DNA of 64,000 nucleotides from Chenopodium formosanum (lineage: Eukaryota > Streptophyta > Magnoliopsida > Caryophyllales > Amaranthaceae): positions 38,689,398-38,753,397 of the forward strand of contig CM044869.1 of assembly GCA_024500155.1 (NCBI GenBank), read 5' to 3'. The notes under the pieces were generated by a model. That model saw nothing but the letters and a program-made list of their open reading frames with translations. It was not told where the DNA came from and ran no database searches. Shown here piece after piece: positions 12,047 through 24,094 of this stretch; the first letter of the stretch is position 1; each line of letters begins with the position of its first letter. The translations under genes were made by a program, and so were the position numbers.

Positions 12047-13305
12047 GATACTTCCAGTAATACTCAGTAAATAGGGGCTTTAACACCCACAAAAGCCATC
12101 CTATACCAGTTTCAACTAAACTATTCTAGAGATTATATTCCTAAATCTCACATAATCAACTACTTTTAGACGAATAATAATAACATAAACGTAATTATCG
12201 TCTACCAAACAATCTTGAGGTTCGAACATGGCTAAAATAAGCTAAAGTGTATACTTCGCGCCATTTTTTCGGATTCAAAATTTTTGAAAAATGATTCATG
12301 AAAATAATTGTAGTTCTAATACTATAATTCACTTCATAATCAACAAGTATAACCAAATGAGCAAGCAAAAACAACAAATTCGAACTAAATTCGAAGAAAA
12401 AATGCCAAGAACGTATTTAAACAAAGAAATGCTCATACAAGGTTCAATACTCTACCATTTGTCATGAAATTTGTTGCAAAACACTCCTTAAACATAGCAT
12501 AACAATATGGAATGAAAAATTTCAAGAATTATGGAGCAAATTCGAAACCCCTAAATTCAAATTTCGGGGTTTTACAATTCGAAATTCCTCAAATTCAGCC
12601 AAAAATGGAATAAAACTAGCAAAGACTTACATTGGATTGTGGCAACTATGAATAGGGGATGAGATTTGTTTCCTTTAGCCTCGAAGAGCAAAGATTTCCG
12701 AGCTTTGTAGAGTGAGAAAGGGGCAAAAATGGCGAAAGAAAGAGAAGAAAGAGAGCGAACTGAAATCGCGCTCTTCGATCTTTCTTTTACTGACTTAAAT
12801 GTCGCGCGCAATTGAATCTGTTGCACGTGACAGCCTAGCGCAACTTAGAACGTTGCGCGTGCCTGGCCAGCGCGACCTACTGAGTTGCGCGCAGATACTG
12901 GTCACTTAAAAGACCGGTACTTTGATTTTGATCCGTTTGGTTTATTTCTAACGGTTTTTTGCTCGTTATTAGACTTTAGAAATGTCACGTTATTTTCTTT
13001 CTTTTTGGCGTCCACAGCAAAAAGGATGGCATATCGTACAGCGTAAAATTGTATGGCGTAGGTGTTGCATAAAATTTCACTTCTTCCCAGCAACGTGATC
13101 TACCTCCCGTAACTAAAACAGTAGAATTATCTGTCTTTCTGTAGGCGTTAGCTAAACTACTCGATTGGCGCGCCGAACCATTCAAGAAGAAACACTTCTC
13201 GATTGGAAGCAAATACGGCAGTTAGGGTGTCCGTCCACCCCCTGTATAAAGAGCGACATGTGAAGTCGCATTTGTTTAGACACATGCCCCCAGTCTTGAG
13301 ACACA
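12047..13305 (+). repeat. Probable partial LTR of an unassigned gypsy family
   Basis: Starts tgatacttccag right after a polypurine-like tract. It contains a GC-rich island at 12801-12895 built from gttgcgcg/cgcgcaac half-sites, like the island in the Tat-like LTR at 31036-31148. A TATA-like gtataaag occurs at about 13243. No second copy is present in the window, so the boundaries are tentative. Confidence 0.35.
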
Positions 13306-14406
13306 TGTTTAATCAAAGTGGAGTAGGTCGTTGAATCTACTACCCTAATCAAATTAATTATTTATAAACCTAGACCTTCACTAAACTAGGTAGTGGCAAG
13401 TGTAGGGTCGAACCACGAGGAAGCACACAAGTTAAACATCAAATCCACTAATGTAAGAGTAGATGGGAGAATCTTTTTGTTGGTTTCTTCAATTAAGGAA
13501 ACTAAAGCAATAAAGAAAGAAAGATAAAAAGGATTAAACCAAAGATAAACAACGCTAGGGGTACGGGGGTGTCAAACATGATCAAACACAAATGGGCAAC
13601 GACGATTATCATGAAGAACATGCCATGGAATGCTAAGTTCTACTCAAAAAACTCACTTTCATGCAATTGTTTAAGCAAATCAATGAATTAAGACTTGTCC
13701 TAATTGAGATCACTATGATGCATCCAATTAGTCGCTAATCATGGCAAGATATTAAGAGTGCACAATACATAAAACTCTACTTAAATAATTCATTTTCATG
13801 CAATCATTAAAGTAAATGTGATCTTAATCTAATTCAAATCACTCTCATGCATTTAAATTAGGGAACATCAAATAATGTGCTACTAATAATCTCAAGCTAT
13901 CAAAAATCATATCTTTCATCAATTTATGGCATGAGTTCAATCAAATCATCATCAATCATCAATATTAACACATGTTTTTCACCCTCTTCCCCTAGCTAAA
14001 AACTTAGCCTAGGGAAGAGAAACTAACCATCATAACAAAACTAAACAAGGAATCAATAAGCACAAAACTAAACATGATTAAAAACAATTCCAACAAGTTC
14101 GACTAAAGAGATAGATGAAAATAAGCAATGTCAAAGCAAATAAATCAAACTAAAAGAAAGGATTAGAGATTACTAAAGAGGAACTTGATTAAAGATGAAA
14201 GCTCGAAACTTTAGCATTGGATTGAAATAACCTTGACCAAGTCTTTAATACAATGAAGAAACTTGAAGAATAAGCTACTTTCTCTGACTAGATTAGGGTT
14301 AAAATCTCAATAATCATCTCATTACATCAATAAGGGTATTTATACCCCCCTCATTCCCCTAAATTAAGTCTAGAAAAAGAAATAAAAATGCACAGAATAC
14401 CTAGTA

Positions 14407-14562
14407 AAGCGGCCGCTCCATCGGGGGGGGGGGGGGGGAGCGGGCGCTCTAGAGAGTTAAGACATAATCATCGACCCAGGGGAACGGGCACTCACCCTGA
14501 TAGGAGCGCCCGCTCCTATCAGGTGAGAGCAGGCGCTCCTACAGGGGAGAGCGGCCGCTCTT
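14407..14562 (-). promoter_or_regulatory. GC-rich dyad array in element 2 LTR U3
   Basis: Copies of a 14-bp palindromic core related to GGAGCGGCCGCTCC begin at about 14407, 14437, 14481, 14503, 14526 and 14548; the last three gaps are 22-23 bp. A run of about 17 G lies inside. The array is upstream of the LTR TATA box, in the position of a promoter-proximal regulatory region. Confidence 0.7.
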
Positions 14563-14851
14563 TTAGGCTGATCCGGATCGTCGAAATCGCTTCATGCTCC
14601 ACTCTTCACCTTTTCCAAAGCATTCCGAAGAATAAGCGAAGCCTCGGGGAAGGTAATGCACGCTTTCCATTCAACCTGATCAAACACTCATACACAAAAT
14701 AAGCAAAATAGCGGAGGAAAAAAGATAAAGAAAGAAGAAAAGGGGGGAAACACGAGAAAAGACAAAGCATCACAAAAACGAAGGTAAAATTCTTTGAAAA
14801 GGCTCAAACAAGTGCAAACGAGGGGAGAATTCTTAGTGAAAACAGATAAAA

Positions 14852-14871
14852 GAGTGGCATAAATGCCACTC
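14852..14871 (-). other. LTR-terminal hairpin of element 2
   Basis: Minus strand GAGTGGCATTTATGCCACTC: perfect 9-bp arms around TT, a few bases from the LTR end. The homologous positions in the element at 32489-32508 read GAGTGCCAT...ATGGCACTC, a compensatory C-G to G-C change. Confidence 0.7.
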
Positions 14872-14875
14872 ATCA

Positions 14876-17144
14876 AAATCCCTCACACTTGCCTTTTGCT
14901 TGTCCTCAAGCAAAGAAATCTAGGAGAGCTAAAGCTAATAAAGAAAAGCCGAATTTTTTTTTAGCATAAGCAACAAGCCATTTGAACCTCAAGGTCGCCA
15001 ATGAGGACGAGTTGTGATCTCGTGAGGGTTTCCAAAGAGTTTGCCCCACAACACTCACAAAAATGCATTCAAGACAAACCAAGAACAAGAAGACAAGATG
15101 ATGAATCAATAAGCACATGCAAATCATAATCAAATCAAGCTTTTAAAGACAACAAGCACAAGTGGATGGCAAGCTTTCTAAGTAGTAAAAGTGAGCATGC
15201 AAGGGGATGTCAATGGTTGATTGAAGGATAAACCATGGTAAGCATAGAGAACTCTGACATGCGCCACTCCCCCCGCATTCCATATTTTCTTACCGCGTTC
15301 CCTCATCTAAATCCAAATCCACCCTTGGAGGTAGCATCTCATGACTCCTCTAAGTAGCCAGAACAAAAATCAAAACAATATAAAATAGGGGAACCCGACA
15401 TCTTACCAAGTCATGCCTTTCCCTATACTTGAAATCTCCCTCCCGCAACCGACTAGAGACTCAACCAACCAAAGTCAAAAGAACATTGAAGGGGTTGTAG
15501 CGTTGGCTAGGGGGTAAAGGTATGGAAAAATTTGGAAATTGGTTCTAAGCCTAATCGTGAAGCAAAGGGTGATCAAGCCTCTTTTTCAAAAGTAAACATC
15601 TACCAATTTTCAAACTATATTGCCACAAATTTGAATCACATTGCCAAACATTATGAACTTTCATCTTTTCCTTTCATCATCATTCAACAACACATTATTC
15701 TCTTTTTCATTTTGTAAGTTTTCCATTTTTTTTTTTTTTAATTCCAAAGTCCTTGCCTTTTATAACTATGGATGGCTTTTTCTAGGATTTGCACTTGCTT
15801 TTATTGAATAAATATTCAGAACATCACAATCTCACCTTCCATTAAGAACCATTACCCTCCACATTTCAAATCAAAACATCTATAAGCTTTCGAGGCTTGA
15901 ATTTCATGATCCTAAGGGTGAAAGTAAAATAAAAGGCCATGGGCTTATTATGTGATATAATCAAGGAGGGGAAAGGCTCAACATGGGAAGCAAAAGGGGC
16001 AAAGGCAACCAAAAATACAATAAGATAAAAGCCAAACCTAGAAAACAAAATAGTCACCGAATGAAAGAATGTTCTTTGTCATCCCTAAGTTAGTTCGACC
16101 GCGATCTTGGGAGTTAAACGCCATTTTCTAGATTCAAGCATGCCTTGGTAAGGATCTTACGCTGCTCATACAAAGAAGTGTTGGAGGCTTGAACAATGAA
16201 ACTCACATCGGGTTACAAAAACTACCTCTAGGGCTTCAAATCCCCTAATGAGAGCAACACCTTCTTACCACAAACAAGTGAAATTGGGATCGATGGGCCT
16301 TACTAGTTCTAAACCGGCTACCTTAGCATGGACCTATCCTAAATTCAACCGATGGCAATCCCGAAGCATGCAAACTTTTAAAACATAGTAAGAAAGACAT
16401 TCAATCACACAAGTTAACTTTTATTATGCTCAAAATGAAGATGAAACAACTAAAGTTTTCATGGTTTGTCTTGAAACAATCGACAAACAAAGACCGTTCG
16501 GCATCATACCAACGATCACCAGATTCCGTAGAATCAAATGCATACAACCTCGAACAATCAACTCCAACCTACACTAATCTAAACTAAACAACCAATCCAA
16601 ATATTTAAAGAGTTAAGAAGGAAATTTGTCACCCAAAAGTGCATAAGATCGTAATTCCATAACAAATGAAGCTCCATTGCTTATATCACTCCGGGAATTG
16701 CACCAATAAGCCCTACACAAATGACATAATCCAAAACAACTCAGAAAATATTTGGTTAGTAGCAAGAGTTATGTACAAAAGATCAAAGTAAATAAATAAT
16801 AAAAAAAAAAAGCAAAGTAAGAAACTACTAAAGAGAAACAAAGAAAACAAAAAGGGTTTGGATTAAAAGGGAATTTGGATTTTTCGCTTTGGGAGCCAAA
16901 ACAATGAAACTATCTTCAAAACATTGATTTTAGAAAAGAGAAAGGAAGTGAACATCAACAAAGATGAGAAAAACTTGCAATGAACGCTTATTGGCAATTA
17001 ATATACCCCATAAAACATGCCCTTAGAATAAAACAGTAATGGAACACCCCCCCCCCACACACTTGAACGGAAAACCATCCTCGGTTTGAACAGAATGGGT
17101 TAAGAGGGAGGGGGGAAGGGCAAAAAAAAGGAGACCCGAAGGCT
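14876..17144 (-). other. Polypurine tract and noncoding 3' region of element 2
   Basis: 14876-14893 on the minus strand reads GGCAAGTGTGAGGGATTT, the polypurine tract next to the LTR. The rest is AT-rich with no supportable gene. It is similar in layout to the tails of the other two Athila-like elements, with a gtcctcaagcaaa block near 14900 and TC-rich blocks near 15720-15790. Confidence 0.65.
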
Positions 17145-18324
17145 CTAGTCATCCATATGGGAGCTAGATCCTTCTCCTCTCGGACGCCATTCGTAGTCGA
17201 CGTCGATAGGAGGGCCATGGGGCTCCCATCCACCAGTATAACCCGGTGGAAAACCATGGTTCCGATATAGCTCTTGTTGCCAATCCGGAAGAGGGTCAAA
17301 AGGAGGTGGCATCACTATAGGTTCCACGGTGTACATGGGGTAATTGGGGTCCCCACAACAATCACAACCGCCCGGTGCCCGATAGTCATACCCCTCCGAG
17401 GTGGGGTAATCCACACGAGGGCCACCTTGAGAAAATGGCCCTTGCCAATAAGGCCAAGTCAATTGACGGGGAGTCCTGTCGATATGCGGTTCCTCATAAG
17501 AAGGAACCGGCCCTTGTTGGGGCGGAAAATAGGGATAGTTTAAGGGAGGGTCAAAATGCCCTTGGTTTACATGCCAATTGTAAACCCCGTGACCATCGGC
17601 AGCCTCCGCCAATTGGCTTACTTGCAAGCTTAGACTTTGAAAAGCATTTTCAATATTAAAAGGGGAAGTGGAAGAAATCATACCTCCCTCACTAAAGGAG
17701 GGGATATGCAAAGATCGGGATCCTTCCCCAAATTGAAACTGTTGATGCTCAAAATGTTGTTGACGATGATCTTGTTGATGTTGTTGCTGTTGTTGTTGTT
17801 GTTGACGAGAAGGTTGGGGAACTTGCTCCCTTGGAGACAAATGGAGCTCACTAATGTTGGAGCGGGGAACTTGCCATTGATTCACGTTATCTGGCAGCTC
17901 GCTGGAGATGAAAGGGTTGGGTAGTGCGCACCATGATACCTCGCGGACTCCCCAAATCCACGCATCTACGCCATAACGACAAGTCACCTCACGTAGCATC
18001 TCGGCCTACTTGAGAGCGGCAAGGTTCAAGTAAGGGATTTCATAGACTGGGGTTAGCTTGGCCAACTCCTCTCCAAATCCAAGCTTATAGGCGATCCACA
18101 TGATCATACCGCCGCATTGAATGTCGCCAGTAAGAGAAGTTCCCAACTTTGTTTCGTGGAAGCGATCGGCAAGGATGGCACCGAAATTGACCTTGTGATC
18201 ATAGTTTGATATATCCATCGTTGGCCAACCATAGCATAGTGAGCTCCTCTTGATTCACCTTTCCTAGCTTTTGTCGAGAGAAAAGAGCATACACCATCAT
18301 CCTATGAAAATAGCAAAGGGCCGG
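17145..18324 (-). pseudogene. C-terminal half of element 2 ORF-1
   Basis: Downstream part of the ATHILA ORF-1-type gene, separated from its start by the solo LTR. Right after the LTR the minus strand continues with a tyrosine/leucine-rich block containing VYALFSRQKLGKVNQEELT, typical of the family. Then come two stretches (18218-18006; 17999-17145) split by a stop near 18003. The last stretch has a glutamine/histidine run (about 17740-17810) and ends with GDPNYP, DWQQEL and PPGYTGGWEPHGPP. The same order occurs at 3306-3524 in element 1, so the tail is conserved although the poly-Q part is not. Confidence 0.7.
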
Positions 18325-20324
18325 TGTAGGCGTCGTTCGAAGTGCGTCTACGTTAAGAATGTGTGAATATCCTTGGCACTCATAGGAAGTGGGAATTGAC
18401 GCATACGATTAGGGACAAGTAAAGTAGGGAGCTGCGGACAAGTTTTTAAGGAACTTGTAAACCGTTCACGGATCATAAAAGGCAACCACGATTAAGGGAC
18501 AACCAAAGGCAACAACGATTGACCCGTGAAGGTTATACCCCATTCATAATCCATGAGATTACTAACTCCATATGGTTCGGAACCACGAAAGGAGGATCGG
18601 GGATGATTTTACGAAGTGAGTCATGGAGCCACATTCGCCGGTATTGGCCTCTACTCGATTCTTATAGTGAAAAGTGATTCCTGCGATCTCAAAGGCATGC
18701 AAACAAAGATTCAATTCGCTCCAAAATATTATTAAGCTAAATTGGTTGAATATTAATGCAACATATAATTCTAAAATATTGTGATCACTTGATTTAATAA
18801 CAAGATTAAAAAGGAACCTAAATCGGTCATCCAAATTATCTTATTAAGCGTGATTTTCAATTACATATTCCCTTTAAACATGCAATATTGTGATCAATAA
18901 ATATATAATAGAATAAACGTTAATATTGGAAGCAATTTAACAATAAATTATTAGTTAAATCAAATATAAATTAACCTAATCATGATACTAGCAATGTAAA
19001 AATAAAATAAGTAATTAAATTAATTAATTACTCACATTATGCGTGTTCCTTTAAAATTGCTACATCATGAATAAATTGTTAGTAATTTCAATAAAAATAT
19101 AAATCAAATTGAAATTAAATTAAATTAAAAGTAGAGTTGATTTGATCCCAACCCTCAGTTAATTATACCTTTCACGCCTTGATTTAAGGACGGAACCTCG
19201 GTTTAAGTATGGACTCCTTGGAGTGCTTAAGGAAGGAATGATATAGTTAGGAATATAGGTTTAAGGTTTAGAATATGAGAGAGAGAAAAGAATGATTTTT
19301 TTGGTGTAGAAGAGAGGAAGAGAGAATGATTTGGTACCCCGAACTGTAGAAATGAGGGGGGTATTTATAGAGAAAATGAGTTGAGGGAACACACAAAACC
19401 CTAAAAAGATAAAACCCTAAAAATCAATGCCGCGACACGGCAAAATATGCCGTGACAAGGTATAATTTAGTGTGACGCGGGGTAATTTGGTGTGACGCGG
19501 GACAGAAAAAGGCCTAAAAGATAAAATGCGTGAAGTCTGACACACGGGGAAAACACGGGAACTTCCCGTGACACGACACATGTACCGTGACACGGCAGAA
19601 AATGCCATGACACTGCAAATTCCACCGTGGCGCGGCACGCGGCGCAGTGTCACGGTGTACTTTTTTCGAAATGCGTAAAGAATTACGAAAAATGCACGAA
19701 AAATGCACTGTGACACGGTGTGGAGTACCGTGTCACGGCAACAAGAACCTTGCCACGTCCTTTGCCGCGTCGCGACATTTTAGCTGCTGCGCGCCAATTC
19801 CAGTTTTTTACACGTTTTTAAAACTACGATAACTTTTGATCTGTAACTCAGAATAAGGCATATAATATATCATTGGAAAGCTAATCAAGTATAATTTCCA
19901 ACCCAATTAGAATTAAGTCAAAATAATTTGAATATTTTAATATATGGCCGTTTTAGTGAAAGGGTGTTGGTTTTGGGCCGAGTTTAGTATTTTGCTCATA
20001 TCTTCTTCGTTTTAAATTAGAATTGGGCTTATGATATATTGTTGGAAAGCTTATTCCAAGGTCTGTCCAACTAAATAATAATTGGATCAAAATTATAGGT
20101 CCAAAAATCAGTTTCTCTTAGTTTTGTGATGTGGACACGAAAAGAAGAAAACAAGTTATGGTGTAGGGAAATGAGCTAGGAAATGGATTGGTTTATGAAA
20201 TGTATTGAATGGAAACATGGATTTAAGCACTCCAAAGATTAAATACTCAACCCGAACAATAATGGCGGTGAAAGGTTGTTCATCATCGAGTTTGGTTTTG
20301 GGGAGACATTTTTAGATGTCTACA
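18325..20324 (-). mobile_element. Solo Tat-type LTR inside ORF-1 of element 2
   Basis: About 2.0 kb, same family as the LTRs at 34614-36332 and 52453-53943. On the plus strand it begins tgtaggcgtcgttcg and ends tgtctaca. The flanks are gccgg (18320-18324) and gccga (20325-20329), a 5-bp target duplication with one mismatch. No internal region or polypurine tract follows, so it is a solo LTR left by recombination. It has a TATA box (about 19371-19380, minus CTATAAATAC) and a dyad array at 19425-19765. Confidence 0.85.
19425..19765 (-). promoter_or_regulatory. CCGTGNCACGG-type array in the solo LTR
   Basis: Many variants of an 11-bp dyad (ccgtgacacgg, ccgtgacaagg, tcgcgacatt) spaced by short variable spacers, just upstream of the LTR TATA box on the minus strand. 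Same core as the arrays in the element at 34614-53943. Confidence 0.7.
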
Positions 20325-20935
20325 GCCGAATGGATGATTTTCGATGCCTTTGCGGAGCGTGAGCGGAATTTTGTAGTCCCTTGGGTGATGGTGTTCCACC
20401 ATTCTTGCTCCACATACCCTTCCCAAACTCAATCATTCGCTCTATGGACGGGGCTCTCCGGATCCCACCCAAACATATTGTTTAGCTCCTTTAAAGTGAT
20501 CTTCCGTTGCTGGTTAAACATTCGAAAGTGAAGTTCGAGCTCCTTTACACCTCGCCTCTCAGTAGTTTGAAGTTGAAAGGAAGAGAGGAATTCCAATGTA
20601 AGTTCTCGGTAGGTGCAAGGAGGCCTAGGGCCGGCCTCAGGAGTATTGGTGAATGTCGAAGGAACCGTGATAGAGAGGAATGACTCCCAACCTAAAGATT
20701 CAGCCATGTCTTGGATATCCACGTCAAAACCCAAGGTTTGATAACATGATTTGTCGTAGAATCTAGTAGAGCGAACATGGCGCTTAGACAGTTCATCATA
20801 ACACTTGCTTTGAAATTGAGACCCAAATTGAACCGTGTATGGTTTGGGAGGGTTAGGCGTTGAAGTAGATTTGGATGGTGCTTGGGAAGAAGAAGCTTTT
20901 TGTGACTTTCTGGAAGAACCTGGCAACAAATCTCT
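20325..20935 (-). pseudogene. N-terminal half of element 2 ORF-1
   Basis: Begins near 20929 with a Ser/Lys/Pro-rich leader, then the family core with TYRELTLEFLSSFQ and ITLKELNNMFGW. These match the ATHILA ORF-1 pattern also seen at 4484-4837 (EPTLEFLATV, ISLAEFNAALDL). The frame runs into the solo LTR at 20324. Role unknown; no signal peptide or transmembrane helix visible. Confidence 0.75.
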
Positions 20936-21861
20936 AAATTAGCGAGACATGATTATAGCAACAACAGACAACTTATCCAAATTTCTTCCGTAGGACAAGT
21001 ACCTACAAACAACCAAAAATCCAACTTCAAAAATTCATCTCACAATCTCTATTAGCTAAATTCAAATCAATTACCCAAATAAGGTATCACATGGTGTCAT
21101 AAGAACTACTCCATAAATAATTTTAGCAAAATTGTGAACATATGAGTAAGTTCAAAATCACTTCCAAGGATTTATCATATTCAAAAACAAAGTGATAAAG
21201 AGACATAAACACCATATAATTACCAAGGTAACAAACCAAACCAAATTTCACCAACAAAAGAAATCAATCCACCATCAAACTACTTCACCTTGAAGAATGT
21301 CATACAATTATCACATTTCCAAATCAAACTCAACAATATTAGTATGAAAAATTGCAAGGGAAATTTCCTCCAAACATCATCCAACAAACAATGTAGCCCA
21401 AATATGACAAACTAATCACATGCTACTCAAATTTAGCTCCATTCAAGTATTCTCAACAAAGTAGTACATGAAACTAAGAAATTGCCAGATAATTCATGAA
21501 ATAAAATCTTCAATTCCCAAATTAAACAACAATATGGCTAATTATACTCACAAAATCAACATTAAGGTGAAGAAGAGTAAGTAAATCATACCAAATTGCT
21601 CCAAAAGAAAGCAAAAATTGAAGACCCACTTGGATGAAAAGTTGCCGATCTCGTCAACAATGGAGGAAAGATGCAAATTTGTGAAGAAATAAAGTGTAAA
21701 TTGAGGGAATTAATTTGTGTATGCAAGAGATTAGTGAAGGAGATGTGAGGTCTGGAAGTTAGATAGAGGGGGTTAGGGTTTGAGTGAGAAACAAAAGTGA
21801 GGAAATGAGAGGAAAGAGTGGGAAAATCGGGCTTTAATACCCGATTTTTCTAGCTGAAATC
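20936..21861 (-). other. Noncoding leader of element 2 ORF-1
   Basis: A-rich spacer with no gene. It lies between the internal dyad array and ORF-1, so it would form the 5' untranslated part of any ORF-1 transcript started at the array. Confidence 0.5.
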
Positions 21862-22052
21862 GAATGGAGCGGGCGCTCCTTAGATCAAGAGCGAGCGCTC
21901 CACCTGATATGGAGCGGGCACTCCTTCAGAGTGGAGCGGCCGCTCTACCCCTCTGCCAAAATTCGAGTAAAAACTTACCTGACGGAGCGAGCGCTCCTCT
22001 TAAATGGAACGGACGCTCCTCTTCTTTGGAGCGGCCGCTCCTCCAGTTTGCT
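21862..22052 (-). promoter_or_regulatory. Internal dyad array between integrase and ORF-1 of element 2
   Basis: Seven copies of the LTR's 14-bp core (GGAGCGGGCGCTCC and variants) start at 21866, 21888, 21911, 21933, 21984, 22006 and 22028. Spacing is 22-23 bp within the two groups. On the minus strand an AT-rich gtattaaag follows at about 21835. The array has the same motif as the LTR island and sits before ORF-1. I infer a second promoter-like module for a subgenomic transcript. Confidence 0.65.
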
Positions 22053-22227
22053 ACGAGGAGTAAAATTAGCTATATTCCTTAATTTAGCCACATTTCTCAA
22101 TTCAACTTCCACCCTACAAAAGCAAATAACACAAAATTCATATAATCAAAGTCCAAATTAATCCAAACCATCAAAACACAAAATTAAAAGCAAAAAAAAC
22201 TCGGGTTGTCTCCCGAGAAGCGCTTCT

Positions 22228-23529
22228 TTACAAGGTCACTAGCTTAACCATGAGAAAAGTTTCATTAAGGAGAGGGCTAGGATCCAAAGGATCAAGCCTT
22301 AAACATTCAATGAGACTAACTTCTTCCTTGCAAAAATAGTGCTTCAATCGATGACCATTAACCATAAACTTGTTACTGTCCGCATCTAAATCAAAAGAAC
22401 CATAGGGAATAGTCTTTGATACCATAAAAGGCCCTGACCATTTGGACTTGAGTTTTCTCGGAAACGAACAAAGCCTTGAGTTGAAAAGCAACACCTTATC
22501 TCCAACCTTAAAGCTCTTGTTTCTTATATGTTGGTCATGCCACTTCTTGGTCTTCTCCTTATATAGCCTTGAGTTTTCATATGTGTCATATCTAAGCTCT
22601 TCAAGTTCATTGAGCTTGAGCAATCTCTTTTCACCGGCCAACGACACATCCATGTTTAGCTCCTTTATATCCCACCAAGCTTTATGTTCTAATTCCATCG
22701 GCAAATGACAAGGCTTCCCATAGACTAACTGATAAGGGGTTGTACCAATTAGAGTCTTGTATGCCGTCCTAAGAGCCCATAGTGTGTCATCGAGTTTGAG
22801 CGACCAATCCTTCCTCGATTTGTTCACCATCCTTTCAAGAAGATTCTTGATTTCTCAATTAGACACCTCCACTTGCCCTTGAGTTTGAGGATGGTAGGGA
22901 AGACCAACTTTGTGATGAACTCCATATCTCTTGAGAAGAGCTTCAAATTGCTTTTTGGCAAAATGGGAGCCTCCATCACTAATTAACACTCTTGGAACCC
23001 CAAATCGAGGAAAAATGATCTTCTTTAAAATCTTTAGCACAACCTTATGATCATTGGTAGGATAAGGTATGGCTTCAATCCACTTAGTCACGTAATCAAC
23101 CGCTACCAAGATATATAAATTCCCACAAGAGGAAACAAAAAGGCCCCATAAAGTCGACACCCCACACATCAAAAGGCTCAACTTCCAAAATGTTTTGTTG
23201 AGGCATTTCATCTCTCTTGGTTATGCCACTAGTTCTTTGACACATATCACATCTTAGCACAAACTTGTAAGCATCCTTATGCATCGTTGGCCACCACAAG
23301 AGAGATTGGGAAATCTTTGCCACCGTCTTGTCAACTCCGCCATGACCTCCACATGGCAACGAGTGACAATGCTCAAGAACTCCTTCAATTTCATGGTCCG
23401 GCACACATTTACGAAAAAGGCCATCTCCACATTGTTTGAAAAGGTATGGGTCATTCCAAAAGTACCTCTTCGCTTCCTTGAAAACCCGTTTCTTTTATTG
23501 AGAAGAGAGTTCTGGGGGAATGACTCCAC
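22228..23529 (-). pseudogene. Integrase of element 2
   Basis: Ty3/gypsy integrase, which joins cDNA ends to host DNA. Zinc-binding region: H-C-H...GGHGG and CDMCQRTSG (about 23400-23200). Catalytic core: WGVDFMGPF (first D), VLISDGGSHF (second D), and PQTQGQVEVSN with the glutamate. The C-terminal part (22830-22228) has KWSGPFMV and GHRLKHYF as in Athila-like integrases. There is a frameshift near 23150 and a TGA at 22855-22857 (N-stop-E-I-K; likely ancestral CGA). It is not functional as read. Confidence 0.88.
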
Positions 23530-23713
23530 AAATAAGAAAATTTGCTATATCGGCATACCATGGGCTAGATGCCGAAGCCATAGCCATAAGAGTTTCAAAT
23601 CCCATTTTCTAATTGATTGGCACATCCTCCTTGTTCTTAAAAGGAAGCCTAGACAAATCATCTGCCACATACTTCTCCGCTCCCTTTTTATCTCTTATTT
23701 CCATGTGAAAATT

Positions 23714-24094
23714 TTAGAGGGAGAGAACCCAATGGATAAGACGTGGCTTTGCTTCCTTCTTAGTCATGAGATATCGAACCACTATATGATCCGTGTACAC
23801 AATCACCTTAGAGAAAATAAGATAGGATAGAAACTTGTCATATGCAAACACCACCGCTAGCATTTCCTTTTTCGTTGTAGTGTAGTTGCTTTGAGCTTCA
23901 TCAAGAGTTCTACTTGCACAGTATATCACATATGATTTTCCTTCCTTCTTTGGCCCAAGCACGACACTGACTGCAAAGTCACTAGCATCGCACATTAGCT
24001 CAAAAGGCAAACTCCACACCAGAGCTTACACAACGGGAGAGGAAATGAGAGCTTTCTTAACTTGTGTAACGCCTCAAGGCAAGCCTCATTGAAG
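23714..24094 (-). pseudogene. RNase H domain of element 2
   Basis: Standard Ty3/gypsy RNase H: MCDASDFAVSVVLGPKK (catalytic D), YVIYCASRTLDEAQSNY, TTTKKEMLAVVFAYDKF and VIVYTDH. It removes the RNA strand of the hybrid during reverse transcription. A frameshift near 24140 and a stop near 24019 separate it from the RT. Confidence 0.85.

Larger units (their letters stand above)
13306..14875 (-). repeat. 3' LTR of element 2
   Basis: On the minus strand it starts TGATGAGTGGCAT at 14875, next to a polypurine tract. The far end is placed at the TG at 13306, just beyond a tcaacgaccta motif that also sits near the end of the LTR at 32488-34056. That end is tentative because the 5' copy is missing. 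A TATA box (minus GGTATAAATACC) is at 14334-14349, with a dyad-motif array directly upstream (14407-14562). Confidence 0.75.
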
